Of a stretch of DNA of 64,000 nt, positions 43,059 through 50,708 are shown one piece after another. Made by a program: the position numbers and the translations under genes. The stretch is from Halomontanus rarus. Lineage in GTDB: Archaea > Halobacteriota > Halobacteria > Halobacteriales > Natrialbaceae. The notes beneath the pieces are model-generated. The model was given only the letters and a program-made list of their open reading frames with translations, did no database searches and was not told where the DNA came from. The stretch lies in assembly GCF_029338335.1 (NCBI RefSeq), contig NZ_CP119796.1. One strand, written 5' to 3'. How positions within the stretch are numbered: the first letter of the stretch is position 1; each line of letters opens with the position of its first letter.

Positions 43059-43991
43059 ATGGACAGTCTCAATCGCATGGCGATCGAGTTGGTCGACGAG
43101 GCCCTCGAGTACGCCGAGGAGATCGGTATCGGGGCCCGAGAGCTCGAGAACAACGCGACAGTACTCGACTTCGGGGTCGAATTCAGCGGCGGCATCGAGG
43201 CCGGGCTGCTGGCGACGGAGATCCAGACCGCCGGACTGGCGACACCCGGTCGGGATCTCGGCGACATTGCCGGCGCGCCGATCCCACACGTCGAGCTCTC
43301 GACGGATCAACCCGCACTCGCGCTTCTGTGTTCACAGAAGGCAAGCTGGGAACTCACCACCGAGGACTTCGAGGGACTGGGAAGCGGGCCAGCCCGGGCG
43401 CTCGTCGCCGAGGAAGAGGAGTTCCATCGGATCGGGTACACCGACGTCTTCGACCTGACGGCGCTGGCCGTCGAGAGCGACCAGTTGCCGACCGAAGCCG
43501 CGGCCGATCAGGTCGCCGAGTTTACGGACGTCGAAACCAGCGGCGTCTTCCTGCTCGCGTATCCGACCGCCAGCGTCGTCGGCAGCGTCACCAACGCCGC
43601 TCGAGCGGCCGAACTCGCGACGTTCCGGCTCTCGGAACTCGGCTACGATCCGCTCGACATCGTCTCGGCGACGGGGCGAGCGCCGGTCGCGCCGGTCGCA
43701 GAAGACGAGGCGACGGCCATCGCCCGGACGAACGACGCGCTCGCCTACGGCGGGACGGCCCACCTCGTCGTCAGCGAGGAGTTCGACCGGTTCGACGAGA
43801 TCCCCTCGACGGCGGCCGACGATCACGGACGTCCGTTCGTCGAGATTTTCGACGACCTCGAGTGGGATTTCGCCCAATCCCCCGCGGAACTGTTCGCACC
43901 CGCGAAGGTGACCGTCGACGTGCTCGGCGGCCCGACGCACGTGTTCGGCGAGACCGACGAGGAGCTGGTCGCGGAGTCGTTCGGCCTGTAG
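43059..43991 (+). CDS. mch: Methenyltetrahydromethanopterin cyclohydrolase
   Basis: A 310-aa enzyme converting methenyl-tetrahydromethanopterin to the formyl form, best known from methanogenesis and C1 oxidation. Family stretches include MDSLNRMAIELVDEALEYAE, SGGIEAGLLATEIQ and YDPLDIVSATGRAPVAPVAE. Haloarchaea do not make methane, and use of folate or methanopterin C1 carriers there is not settled, so the carrier is inferred from the family only. It stands alone, without other C1 genes nearby. Confidence 0.92.
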   Translation: MDSLNRMAIELVDEALEYAEEIGIGARELENNATVLDFGVEFSGGIEAGLLATEIQTAGLATPGRDLGDIAGAPIPHVELSTDQPALALLCSQKASWELTTEDFEGLGSGPARALVAEEEEFHRIGYTDVFDLTALAVESDQLPTEAAADQVAEFTDVETSGVFLLAYPTASVVGSVTNAARAAELATFRLSELGYDPLDIVSATGRAPVAPVAEDEATAIARTNDALAYGGTAHLVVSEEFDRFDEIPSTAADDHGRPFVEIFDDLEWDFAQSPAELFAPAKVTVDVLGGPTHVFGETDEELVAESFGL

Positions 43992-44080
43992 TTCCGGTTC
44001 GACGGTCGTGCGCGACCGTCCGATACCCACGCCCGTACCGATACCCTCACGCACGCACAAGCACTCACATCTACACACCC

Positions 44081-44569
44081 GTGCAATTCAAACTCGTTCC
44101 CGCCGCACCCGACGACCTCGAGTACGTCGAGACCGTACAGCGAGCCGTGCCGCTGGTCCCCGGCAGCGAGGACGACTGTTGCGCCCGGATCATGCGCCGG
44201 ACCGAGATCGCCCCTCGAGACGAAGCGCGCACCTGGCTGACCTTCCTGCGGGCGCTCGAGCTCGCCGAGGAGGGGCCGTCGGGCTTTACCCGGACGCGTC
44301 GCGACCCGGACCCGGAGCACCTTCGGACCGCCTTCCGAGACCGGCTGTACGGCGTCGACCGGATCCTCGAGATCCTCGCCGAGGCCGACGAGCCGCTCTC
44401 GAGTGAGGCGGTCTACGACCGGTTCAAAGACGACGTTCCGACGTACGAACAGTATCGCTGGAGCGAGCGCCTCGAGGCGGTCTGGAGCGAGCGCCTCGAC
44501 CGATTGCTCGAGTGGGCCGCGTTGCTGGACCTCGCCGAGCGAGTCGACGACGGATACCAACCCGCGTAG
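44081..44569 (+). CDS. Conserved haloarchaeal hypothetical protein
   Basis: A 162-aa protein from the GTG at 44081 (MQFKLVPAAPDDLEYVETVQ). It contains DDCCARIMRRTEIAPRDEAR, a helical, charged middle (AEEGPSGFTRTRRDPDPEHL) and a winged-helix-like C-terminus (EPLSSEAVYDRFKDD, LLEWAALLDLAERVDDGY). DNA binding is possible but not shown. The frame upstream of the GTG is antisense-like and is not counted. Confidence 0.7.
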   Translation: MQFKLVPAAPDDLEYVETVQRAVPLVPGSEDDCCARIMRRTEIAPRDEARTWLTFLRALELAEEGPSGFTRTRRDPDPEHLRTAFRDRLYGVDRILEILAEADEPLSSEAVYDRFKDDVPTYEQYRWSERLEAVWSERLDRLLEWAALLDLAERVDDGYQPA

Positions 44570-44624
44570 TCGATTCCGATTCCGCAGCGAACGTTTTTGG
44601 CGCGGTGGTCCCTCCGGAGTCACG

Positions 44625-45308
44625 ATGACGGCTGCGATCGACGCGATCTGTTTCGATCTCGACGACACCCTCTGTACGCATCGGCGAAGCCCACAGTCGG
44701 TACTCGAGCTCGCGTTCGAGGATGCCGGCGTCTCGCCGCTGTTTCCGGCGTCCGACTACTACGACCGGTTCGAAGCGTACCTCGAGGAGAGTACGGACGT
44801 GGTCGACCTCCGCGAGCGCTGTTTCGGTGATCTGGCGGTCGAAGCGGGTGCCGACCGAGCGACCGGGGAAGCGGTGGCCCGCGCCTATACCGCCGAGCGC
44901 GTCCCTCACGACGTCGAACTCCTCGCCGGCGCGCGGGAGACGATCGACCGATTCGCCGAGGAGTACCGCCTCGCGCTCGTCACCAACGGCTCGCCGGAGA
45001 TGCAACGCCGAAAGCTCGAGACCGTCGGACTCGAGGACGACTTCGAGACGGTCGTCTACGCGGGCTACGACGCGCCGGCAAAGCCCGCACCGGAGCCGTT
45101 CGAGATCGCGCTCGAGGCGCTCGAGACGCCGCCGGACCGTGCCGTCCACGTCGGCAACTCGCTGTCCTCGGACGTTGCGGGTGCTCGAGCGGCGGGGCTG
45201 TGGTCGGTGTGGATACCGGACGACGAGGAGGCGGCGACTCCCGATCCGGAACCCGATCACACGCTCGAGTCGCTCTCAGAGCTGGTGACGAAACCGCCGT
45301 GGGCGTGA
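44625..45308 (+). CDS. HAD-family hydrolase
   Basis: A 227-aa phosphatase-like protein. Motif I FDLDDTLCTH, motif II LVTNGSPEM, the Lys region APAKPAPEPF and motif IV HVGNSLSSDVAGARAAG are all present. The cap domain resembles phosphoglycolate-phosphatase-like enzymes. The start is the ATG at 44625. Substrate unknown. Confidence 0.9.
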   Translation: MTAAIDAICFDLDDTLCTHRRSPQSVLELAFEDAGVSPLFPASDYYDRFEAYLEESTDVVDLRERCFGDLAVEAGADRATGEAVARAYTAERVPHDVELLAGARETIDRFAEEYRLALVTNGSPEMQRRKLETVGLEDDFETVVYAGYDAPAKPAPEPFEIALEALETPPDRAVHVGNSLSSDVAGARAAGLWSVWIPDDEEAATPDPEPDHTLESLSELVTKPPWA

Positions 45309-45314
45309 CGCCGA

Positions 45315-46379
45315 TCACCGATCAACGGCCGGGGAACGCGCCGACTCTCGGTTCTCGATCCACGCCTGCCGCGGATTCCGATCGCCGACCCACTCGAGTC
45401 CACCGTCGGGCAACTCCCAGATCGTCCCGTCCTCGAGCCACCGATCGACGACGCGCTCGAGACCGTCCTCAGACGTCGGGACGGCGGGCTCCCAGTCGAA
45501 CGCATCGCGAAACCGCTCGTTCGTCGTCGGCATACTCGAGGTGAGAAAGCGGACGGTGTCGCGACCGACGAGGGGACGAACGAGCCACCCCGGGAGTCGC
45601 CGCGGTTCGGGGGCCGAGAGTCGCTCGGCGAGCGTTCGCGCGAACGCGGCGAGCGTCACGCGGTCGTCGACGACGTGGTAGGTTCCGGTCGCCGATCCTT
45701 CGCCCTCGGTCGCGGCGACGAACGCGCTCGCGGCGTCGTCCGCGTGGAGGACCGAGAGGGTCGCGTCACGTCGACCGAGGAGGCCGCCGCCGAGGACCGG
45801 GAGCTTCCGATCGAGCAGTTGCTCACCGAACTGCCGGGTTTGTGCCGAGTCGTGAGAATAGAACCAGCCACAGCGAAGCGTGCACGTCTCGAACTCACCG
45901 GCGCTGGCTTCGAGGAGGCGTTCGGCCTCGAGCGCCGACCGGGTCGTTCGATCGGGGTGCGGTTCCGACCGTTCGTCGAACGGACGACCGTCGGGTTGGC
46001 GGGCGACCCAGACGATGCTCTGGAGGAGGAACCGGCCGGCGTCGGCAGCCTCCGCTGCAGTCAGCAGATTCCGGGTTCCTTCGATCCGAATCCGATCGTT
46101 TCGTGCCCAGTCGTCGGCCGACGGGTTCCCGCCGGTCGGAATCGCCGTCGCCGCGTGGATCACGACGTCGACGGTCTCGTCGACGGCCTCGAGTAGCGAC
46201 TCGCGCTCGAGGACGTCACCCCGCCTCGGTTCGCCGTCCAGTCGGCGAACGAGTTCGGCGCCCGCGTCGTCGCGGACGAGTCCGATCACGTCGTGGCCGC
46301 GGTCGGTCAGTCTCCCGACGAGTCGACGGCCGAGAACGCCGGTCGAACCGGCGACGAAGACGGTGACGGTGTCGCTCAT
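45315..46379 (-). CDS. NAD(P)-dependent epimerase-like oxidoreductase
   Basis: A 354-aa atypical short-chain dehydrogenase. The nucleotide site VFVAGSTGVLGRRLVGRL lies at the N-terminus, with VIHAATAIPTGGNP after it. The catalytic Tyr-x-x-x-Lys is not evident in the usual place, which is common in the atypical NmrA-like and epimerase-like groups. Substrate unknown. It converges with the HAD gene. Confidence 0.78.
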   Translation of the reverse strand: MSDTVTVFVAGSTGVLGRRLVGRLTDRGHDVIGLVRDDAGAELVRRLDGEPRRGDVLERESLLEAVDETVDVVIHAATAIPTGGNPSADDWARNDRIRIEGTRNLLTAAEAADAGRFLLQSIVWVARQPDGRPFDERSEPHPDRTTRSALEAERLLEASAGEFETCTLRCGWFYSHDSAQTRQFGEQLLDRKLPVLGGGLLGRRDATLSVLHADDAASAFVAATEGEGSATGTYHVVDDRVTLAAFARTLAERLSAPEPRRLPGWLVRPLVGRDTVRFLTSSMPTTNERFRDAFDWEPAVPTSEDGLERVVDRWLEDGTIWELPDGGLEWVGDRNPRQAWIENRESARSPAVDR

Positions 46380-46464
46380 GTGTGACCGTTGGCACGCGAT
46401 TCACGAGTAGCTACTGCGGTAGCCACGCTGGGGGTTTAAGTCCGGGTACCGAAACGGTCGGAAC

Positions 46465-47223
46465 GTGAAACGCGTTCGACTCCACCTCGCACCCGGTGGC
46501 GTCCACCCCGTCTACGAACTGTTGACGACGTCGCCGTCCGTCGAGCGGGCCTCGAGCGTCCACTGGAACGTGACCGAAGACGGGACGCTGACGATGCTCC
46601 ATCGGGTTCTGGGTGAGATCGACGGGATCGAGTCGGCGCTCGAGGGGATCGACCAGCTGGAGGAGTACGAGGTGTTTCGCGTCGACGGGACCGAGACCGA
46701 GACTGAGACAGAGACCGAGACCGAGGCCGGCGGCGAGAACCCGCCGAGCGACGGAGGCGGAAACGGAACCGACTCCGGTCCGGCGGCGACGGCGAAGACG
46801 GAGGAAGCCTACGTCTACCTCCGGGACGAGGGCACCGACGACTCGAGGTTCCTCTTCCAGTCGCTCTCGAGGGACGGCATTCTGATGGTGGGGCCGATCG
46901 AGTACGACGGGACCGGTGCGACGTTTACCGTCGTCGGGGAGGATCGCGTGCTCTCGCGGGCCCACGAATCGGTACCCGACAGGTTCGACGTCACGATCGA
47001 AGGCGTCGGCGGGGCCCAATCCGCGGTCGATCCGACGAGCGAGTTGAGCGACCGCCAGCGCGAGGCCGCCCGCGTCGGCGTCGAACTGGGCTACTTCGAC
47101 GTTCCCCGACAGGCGAGCCACGAAGACGTCGCTCGCGTCCTCGAGTGCTCGCCGAGTACGGCCGCCGAACACCTCCAGAAGGCGCAGTCCAGACTCGTAC
47201 GGTCGGCGTTCGAGGAGCGGTGA
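46465..47223 (+). CDS. HTH_10 (bacterio-opsin activator-like) transcription regulator
   Basis: A 252-aa regulator. The last ~55 residues are the haloarchaeal HTH_10 domain: LSDRQREAARVGVELGYFDV and ASHEDVARVLECSPSTAAEH. The first ~190 residues form a Bat-like input domain interrupted by a Glu-Thr repeat insert (TETETETETETEAGG). The target genes are unknown. It starts about 85 nt after and divergent from the oxidoreductase gene at 45315-46379. Confidence 0.85.
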   Translation: MKRVRLHLAPGGVHPVYELLTTSPSVERASSVHWNVTEDGTLTMLHRVLGEIDGIESALEGIDQLEEYEVFRVDGTETETETETETEAGGENPPSDGGGNGTDSGPAATAKTEEAYVYLRDEGTDDSRFLFQSLSRDGILMVGPIEYDGTGATFTVVGEDRVLSRAHESVPDRFDVTIEGVGGAQSAVDPTSELSDRQREAARVGVELGYFDVPRQASHEDVARVLECSPSTAAEHLQKAQSRLVRSAFEER

Positions 47224-47265
47224 GGATTTCGAGTTCAGGTAGATATGAGGGCGGTTCGAGATCGG

Positions 47266-48867
47266 TCACTCCATCGGGTGGACTTCGGTCACCGTCCCGA
47301 CGCCCTTGCTGCGGCCCTCCCGGAAGACGAACTTCTGGCCTTCCTCGACGAGGTACGGGCGGAACTTGAACCGGACGGTGGTCTCGCCGGTGTCACCCGG
47401 CAACAGCCGGCCGTCTTCGGGATGGAAGGCCGCCGCTTCGCCGATGGTCTCGAGGTGGACGACGGGTTCGTAGCCGTCGCCGATCCTCGTCGGGTGGTTG
47501 AGGACCATCACTTCGGCCTCGAACTCCCGGACCGGGTTCGGATCGGCGTCCGCGGGAAGCAACACCATGCCGCGTTCGATGACGTCTTCCTTGACGCCCT
47601 TGAGTGCGATGCCGACGATCCGCCCGGCCTGGGCCCTGTCGACGCGGTGGTAGTGCATCTCGATCGAGCGAACTTCCACCTCCCGGAAGCGGCCGTCGGA
47701 CATCGGCCCGAGCAGCAGGTCGTCGCCGGCTTCGACGTCGCCCGACATTACCGTCCCGGACGCGACGGCGCCGACGCCGGTTACCGAGTAGCTGCGGTCG
47801 ATGTACATCCGGAAATCGCCGTCCTCGCCCGCCGTCTTCGGGAGGCGGTCGAACAGCACGTCGAGCGTCTCGAGGCCGTCCATCGTCACCGCGCTGGTCC
47901 GAACGATCGGGACGACGGTGTCGCCGATCTCCTCGACGGCGGCGTCGACGCCGTGGCGGTCGACGCTGAGCGGCGATTTGCCGACCTCGCGGAGGAGCGC
48001 TTCGACCTCGCGTTCGACCTCGTCCGCGCGGTCGTCGCTGACGGCGTCGACCTTCGTGATCGCGACGATCGTCGGCAGGTCCGTCGCAAGCAGGACGCCG
48101 AGGTGCTCTCGAGTCGTTCGCGTCGGACCGTCGTCGGCGGCGACGACGAGCAGCCCGTAGTCGAGTTTCTGGCCGACGAGTCCCCGGATCGTCGTTCGCA
48201 ACCAGGGTTCGTGGCCGACGGTGTCGACGAACGAGACGAGCCGGTCGGCCTCCTCGACGACCTGCGCGCGATCGGCCTTCCGGTTGGGATTGCGGACGTG
48301 GACTGGGCCGTCGTCGTCGAACCCGTAGACTGCGTAGGAGAGATCCGCCGAGAGCCCCCGCTCGACTTCGTGTGGCTGGACGTCGAGGAAGGCACGCGTC
48401 GCACCGTCACCGTCGTCCGCGCGGCCGGTGACGAGCGACCCGACGAGCGTACTCTTTCCATGGTCGACGTGGCCCGCGGTGCCGACGACGACGTGCTCGT
48501 CGTCCGTCTCGAGGACGGCCCCGTCACAGACCGTTGCGACGCCGACCAGACCGTCTTTCACACCCCACGTCTGGACGTCGTCGATGTGGGCGTCGGCCTC
48601 CTCGGCGAGCAGGGAGAGGACGTCCATCGATTCGGAGAAGGTATCTGGATCGATGCCGGCGAGGCCGCCGTCGTCGGTGACGCCGACGACGTAGGTCGCC
48701 TCACCGTCACCGGAGAGGACGCGGTGTCGCAGTTGGGCGGCGAGACTCTCCCGGCGACCGTCGGTCAGGTGAACGTTTCGAGTGAGTCGTTCCTTGAACT
48801 CGATACTGCCACCGTCCTGTTCGCCACGTTCCAGGGCCCGCTCGAGGAGGGCCCGGTCACGGGTCAT
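47266..48867 (-). CDS. GTPBP1-like translational GTPase
   Basis: A 533-aa GTP-binding protein of the EF-Tu superfamily. The G1 loop GTAGHVDHGKSTLVGSL, G3 DTVGHE and G4 ITKVD are present, followed by beta-barrel domains. An N-terminal extension of about 130 residues includes an AlbA-like segment (SIEFKERLTRNVHLTDGRRE). The ATG at 48867 starts MTRDRALLERALERGEQDG; the earlier 14 codons are not needed. The human relative links to mRNA turnover and ribosome rescue; in archaea the role is open. Confidence 0.88.
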   Translation of the reverse strand: MTRDRALLERALERGEQDGGSIEFKERLTRNVHLTDGRRESLAAQLRHRVLSGDGEATYVVGVTDDGGLAGIDPDTFSESMDVLSLLAEEADAHIDDVQTWGVKDGLVGVATVCDGAVLETDDEHVVVGTAGHVDHGKSTLVGSLVTGRADDGDGATRAFLDVQPHEVERGLSADLSYAVYGFDDDGPVHVRNPNRKADRAQVVEEADRLVSFVDTVGHEPWLRTTIRGLVGQKLDYGLLVVAADDGPTRTTREHLGVLLATDLPTIVAITKVDAVSDDRADEVEREVEALLREVGKSPLSVDRHGVDAAVEEIGDTVVPIVRTSAVTMDGLETLDVLFDRLPKTAGEDGDFRMYIDRSYSVTGVGAVASGTVMSGDVEAGDDLLLGPMSDGRFREVEVRSIEMHYHRVDRAQAGRIVGIALKGVKEDVIERGMVLLPADADPNPVREFEAEVMVLNHPTRIGDGYEPVVHLETIGEAAAFHPEDGRLLPGDTGETTVRFKFRPYLVEEGQKFVFREGRSKGVGTVTEVHPME

Positions 48868-48873
48868 GGTGAG

Positions 48874-48928
48874 TGATAGCAAGTGAACAAATAAAAGGTT
48901 TCCCGCCACCGAGGAATGATAGCAAGTG
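48874..48928. repeat. 12-bp direct repeat upstream of the GTPase gene
   Basis: TGATAGCAAGTG occurs at 48874-48885 and 48917-48928, a 43-nt period, just upstream of the GTPase start and near the TnpB element border. It may be a regulator site or chance. Confidence 0.35.
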
Positions 48929-48967
48929 GCACAGAACTAAATCCGCGACGAGACGAGTGGAGCGGGA

Positions 48968-49027
48968 TTGACGTCCTCCCCGCGCTGAAGCGCGAGGATT
49001 CCCGACCGCGGTTGGGATATTTAAGGT
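48968..49027 (-). ncRNA. Probable 3' end of the element 1 omega RNA
   Basis: TnpB guide RNAs usually derive from the end of the tnpB message, including the right-end hairpin and the flanking DNA as guide. The stretch after the stop at 49028 carries such a hairpin at 48978-48997. The RNA boundaries are inferred. Confidence 0.4.
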
Positions 49028-50305
49028 CTACGAGCGGACTTGTTCTTGAGGCGCGAACGCGCCAGTTTCCTTGTCAAACAAGACCGTCGAAGGCTGCGCC
49101 AACCAACCGTTACTCCTATCCTCGGCCGAAACAGCCGACGGACTCAGAGGTACTTTTCGAATATTCTCCGCACCATTCACATCCGCATTCGCAACCAATC
49201 CACACGAATCGCACACGTACAACCCACGCTCCACACGATTCGCATCCCGTTCCTGTCCACAACACGAGCACGTTTTCGACGTGTCCCGCTCAGACACCGG
49301 GTTCACATCGACACCCTGCATCTCAGCCTTGTACGTGAGAACGTTCGTGAACCGGTCAAACGCCCAGCCATGCAAATCGAGGTTGCCGTGTTTTCCCCAG
49401 TTCTTCACTTCGCCATCTTTGTCTTCACGAACGCCACTCAAGTCCCCGATAGTGATGGAGCCCACTCGTTTCTCCACACACCGTTCAACGATGTGCTTTG
49501 CGAGGGCGTGGAAGTAGTGGGTACGGCGATTCGACCACTTGCGGTGGAGTTGCTCCGCCCGCTCTGACGAAGAGTCGTCACAATTCGCGATGTGTTTGCC
49601 GAAGTAGTAGCCGTCTTCTTTCAGACAACCGAGCGGGTACAATTCCGCGGTCTCATCCTCGTAGGCGAGTGCAGCGAACGTGCAAATACCAAGGTCGATG
49701 CCCACGGTGGACTCACCAGGAGCGTCGGGGACGTCGATTTCGACGCGGCAGACGAAGTGGAGTTCCCACTCGTCGCCCGTCCATACTGCGCGAACTTGTT
49801 GGACACTCTTCACGGTGGAGAGATCGATATCTGGCCGAGTTTGGTATTCGCACAGGGCGAAGTCGGACCAGTAGTCTTTCGTGTTCTTGCCTTTGGAGAG
49901 GCGGACGCGGTTGTTGTCCGCGTCGAGTTTGAACCCAGCGTGTTTGAACGTAATGGTGGAGCGTGGGTGTTCGTCTCCGTGTTTGCGGTAGCCGGGTGGT
50001 TTGGCTCGGGTGTCTCCGTTGTTTCTCTTGCCGTACCACGAGTGGAACGCTTCAGCGAGTTCTTGCAGAATTCGCTGACTTGACTGCGAATGTAGGTCAT
50101 CATAGCGTTCGTGTTTCTTGAGGTACGACGTGAGTTCGTCGTGTTCTGGAATGTAGTCGATTTCGTCCCAGACGCGTTGAATGGTCCATCTCCCGACATT
50201 CCAGAGTTTGGAACCGGAGAACCCGAGGGCGTCAAGGTCGTCTCCCACTTGCGAGTGGTTACGGATACTCGCTATAAATGTGCGTGGGACGACCTTATTC
50301 GCCAT
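49028..50305 (-). CDS. tnpB: TnpB RNA-guided nuclease, element 1
   Basis: A 425-aa TnpB with the RuvC acidic triad in GIDLGI, GDLSG and ADVNGAEN and a zinc-finger pair CSCC/CDSC between the last two. It is the large haloarchaeal type with a Trp-rich N-terminus (KLWNVGRWTIQRVWDE). Known function: DNA cleavage guided by an omega RNA from its own 3' end, favouring retention of the element. All the catalytic residues seem intact. It is only distantly related to the TnpB at 54932. Confidence 0.9.
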   Translation of the reverse strand: MANKVVPRTFIASIRNHSQVGDDLDALGFSGSKLWNVGRWTIQRVWDEIDYIPEHDELTSYLKKHERYDDLHSQSSQRILQELAEAFHSWYGKRNNGDTRAKPPGYRKHGDEHPRSTITFKHAGFKLDADNNRVRLSKGKNTKDYWSDFALCEYQTRPDIDLSTVKSVQQVRAVWTGDEWELHFVCRVEIDVPDAPGESTVGIDLGICTFAALAYEDETAELYPLGCLKEDGYYFGKHIANCDDSSSERAEQLHRKWSNRRTHYFHALAKHIVERCVEKRVGSITIGDLSGVREDKDGEVKNWGKHGNLDLHGWAFDRFTNVLTYKAEMQGVDVNPVSERDTSKTCSCCGQERDANRVERGLYVCDSCGLVANADVNGAENIRKVPLSPSAVSAEDRSNGWLAQPSTVLFDKETGAFAPQEQVRS

Positions 50306-50515
50306 ACGTAACCTATGTTTGTAATATTACTTGAAGGTTCGGTTTCGTGTTTGCGTGGAGTATCCAGTCGTGCTATCGTCGGTGTATAGCGTTATCGTGT
50401 GATGGCGCGTATCCCCGCCGTGAACGGCGAGGCTTTGCGCCTGCTTAACCCGTAAATCACCGCCAGTCCCGTTTCGTTCAGCCGACCGGATTGACCGGTA
50501 ATCCTGAAATAGACC

Positions 50516-50520
50516 TATAA
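50516..50520 (+). promoter_or_regulatory. TATA box of the miniprotein gene
   Basis: TATAA lies 27-31 nt before the ATG at 50547, a leaderless layout. Confidence 0.5.
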
Positions 50521-50546
50521 CTGTCCAGGGCCGATAACCGATTGCA

Positions 50547-50681
50547 ATGTCCGATAGAAATACCACGCTCCGATCGTATCTCGCGAAGCATCCTCGAATG
50601 ATGGGTGCCCTGTTCAGCGCCGGTCTGTTACTCTCTCAAGTAGTGCTCAAGCCGTTCGGTAACGGCGGCGTCATCAGCTAA
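50547..50681 (+). CDS. DUF7503-like 44-aa membrane miniprotein
   Basis: A short haloarchaeal protein: basic start (MSDRNTTLRSYLAKHPRMMG), then one hydrophobic segment ALFSAGLLLSQVVL and a short Gly-rich end. The KHPRMMGALF pattern recalls the haloarchaeal DUF7503 miniproteins. Function unknown. It converges on the CHAT-like gene with 27 nt between their stops, so overlap of transcripts is likely. Confidence 0.7.
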   Translation: MSDRNTTLRSYLAKHPRMMGALFSAGLLLSQVVLKPFGNGGVIS

Positions 50682-50708
50682 GTCGGGATCGATCGAATCG
50701 ATCCGGGC

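Larger units (their letters stand above)
48968..50470 (-). mobile_element. IS1341-type element 1 (TnpB only)
   Basis: An element with a lone TnpB and no TnpA. Each end carries a matching hairpin: 48978-48997 (CCCCGCGCT-GA-AGCGCGAGG) and 50413-50432 (CCCCGCCGT-GA-ACGGCGAGG). Beyond the first is GACGTCAA on the minus strand, which looks like the right terminus. The outer limits are approximate, and mobility would need a TnpA supplied elsewhere. Confidence 0.65.

Noticed and set aside
43037..44080. The upstream part of a long plus-strand frame ending at 44569
   Set aside because: It overlaps mch in a different frame and is Arg-rich; only the part from the GTG at 44081 looks like protein.
47245..48876. 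A 543-residue plus-strand frame over the GTPase gene
   Set aside because: The minus strand has all GTPase motifs; the plus strand reads as low-complexity antisense.
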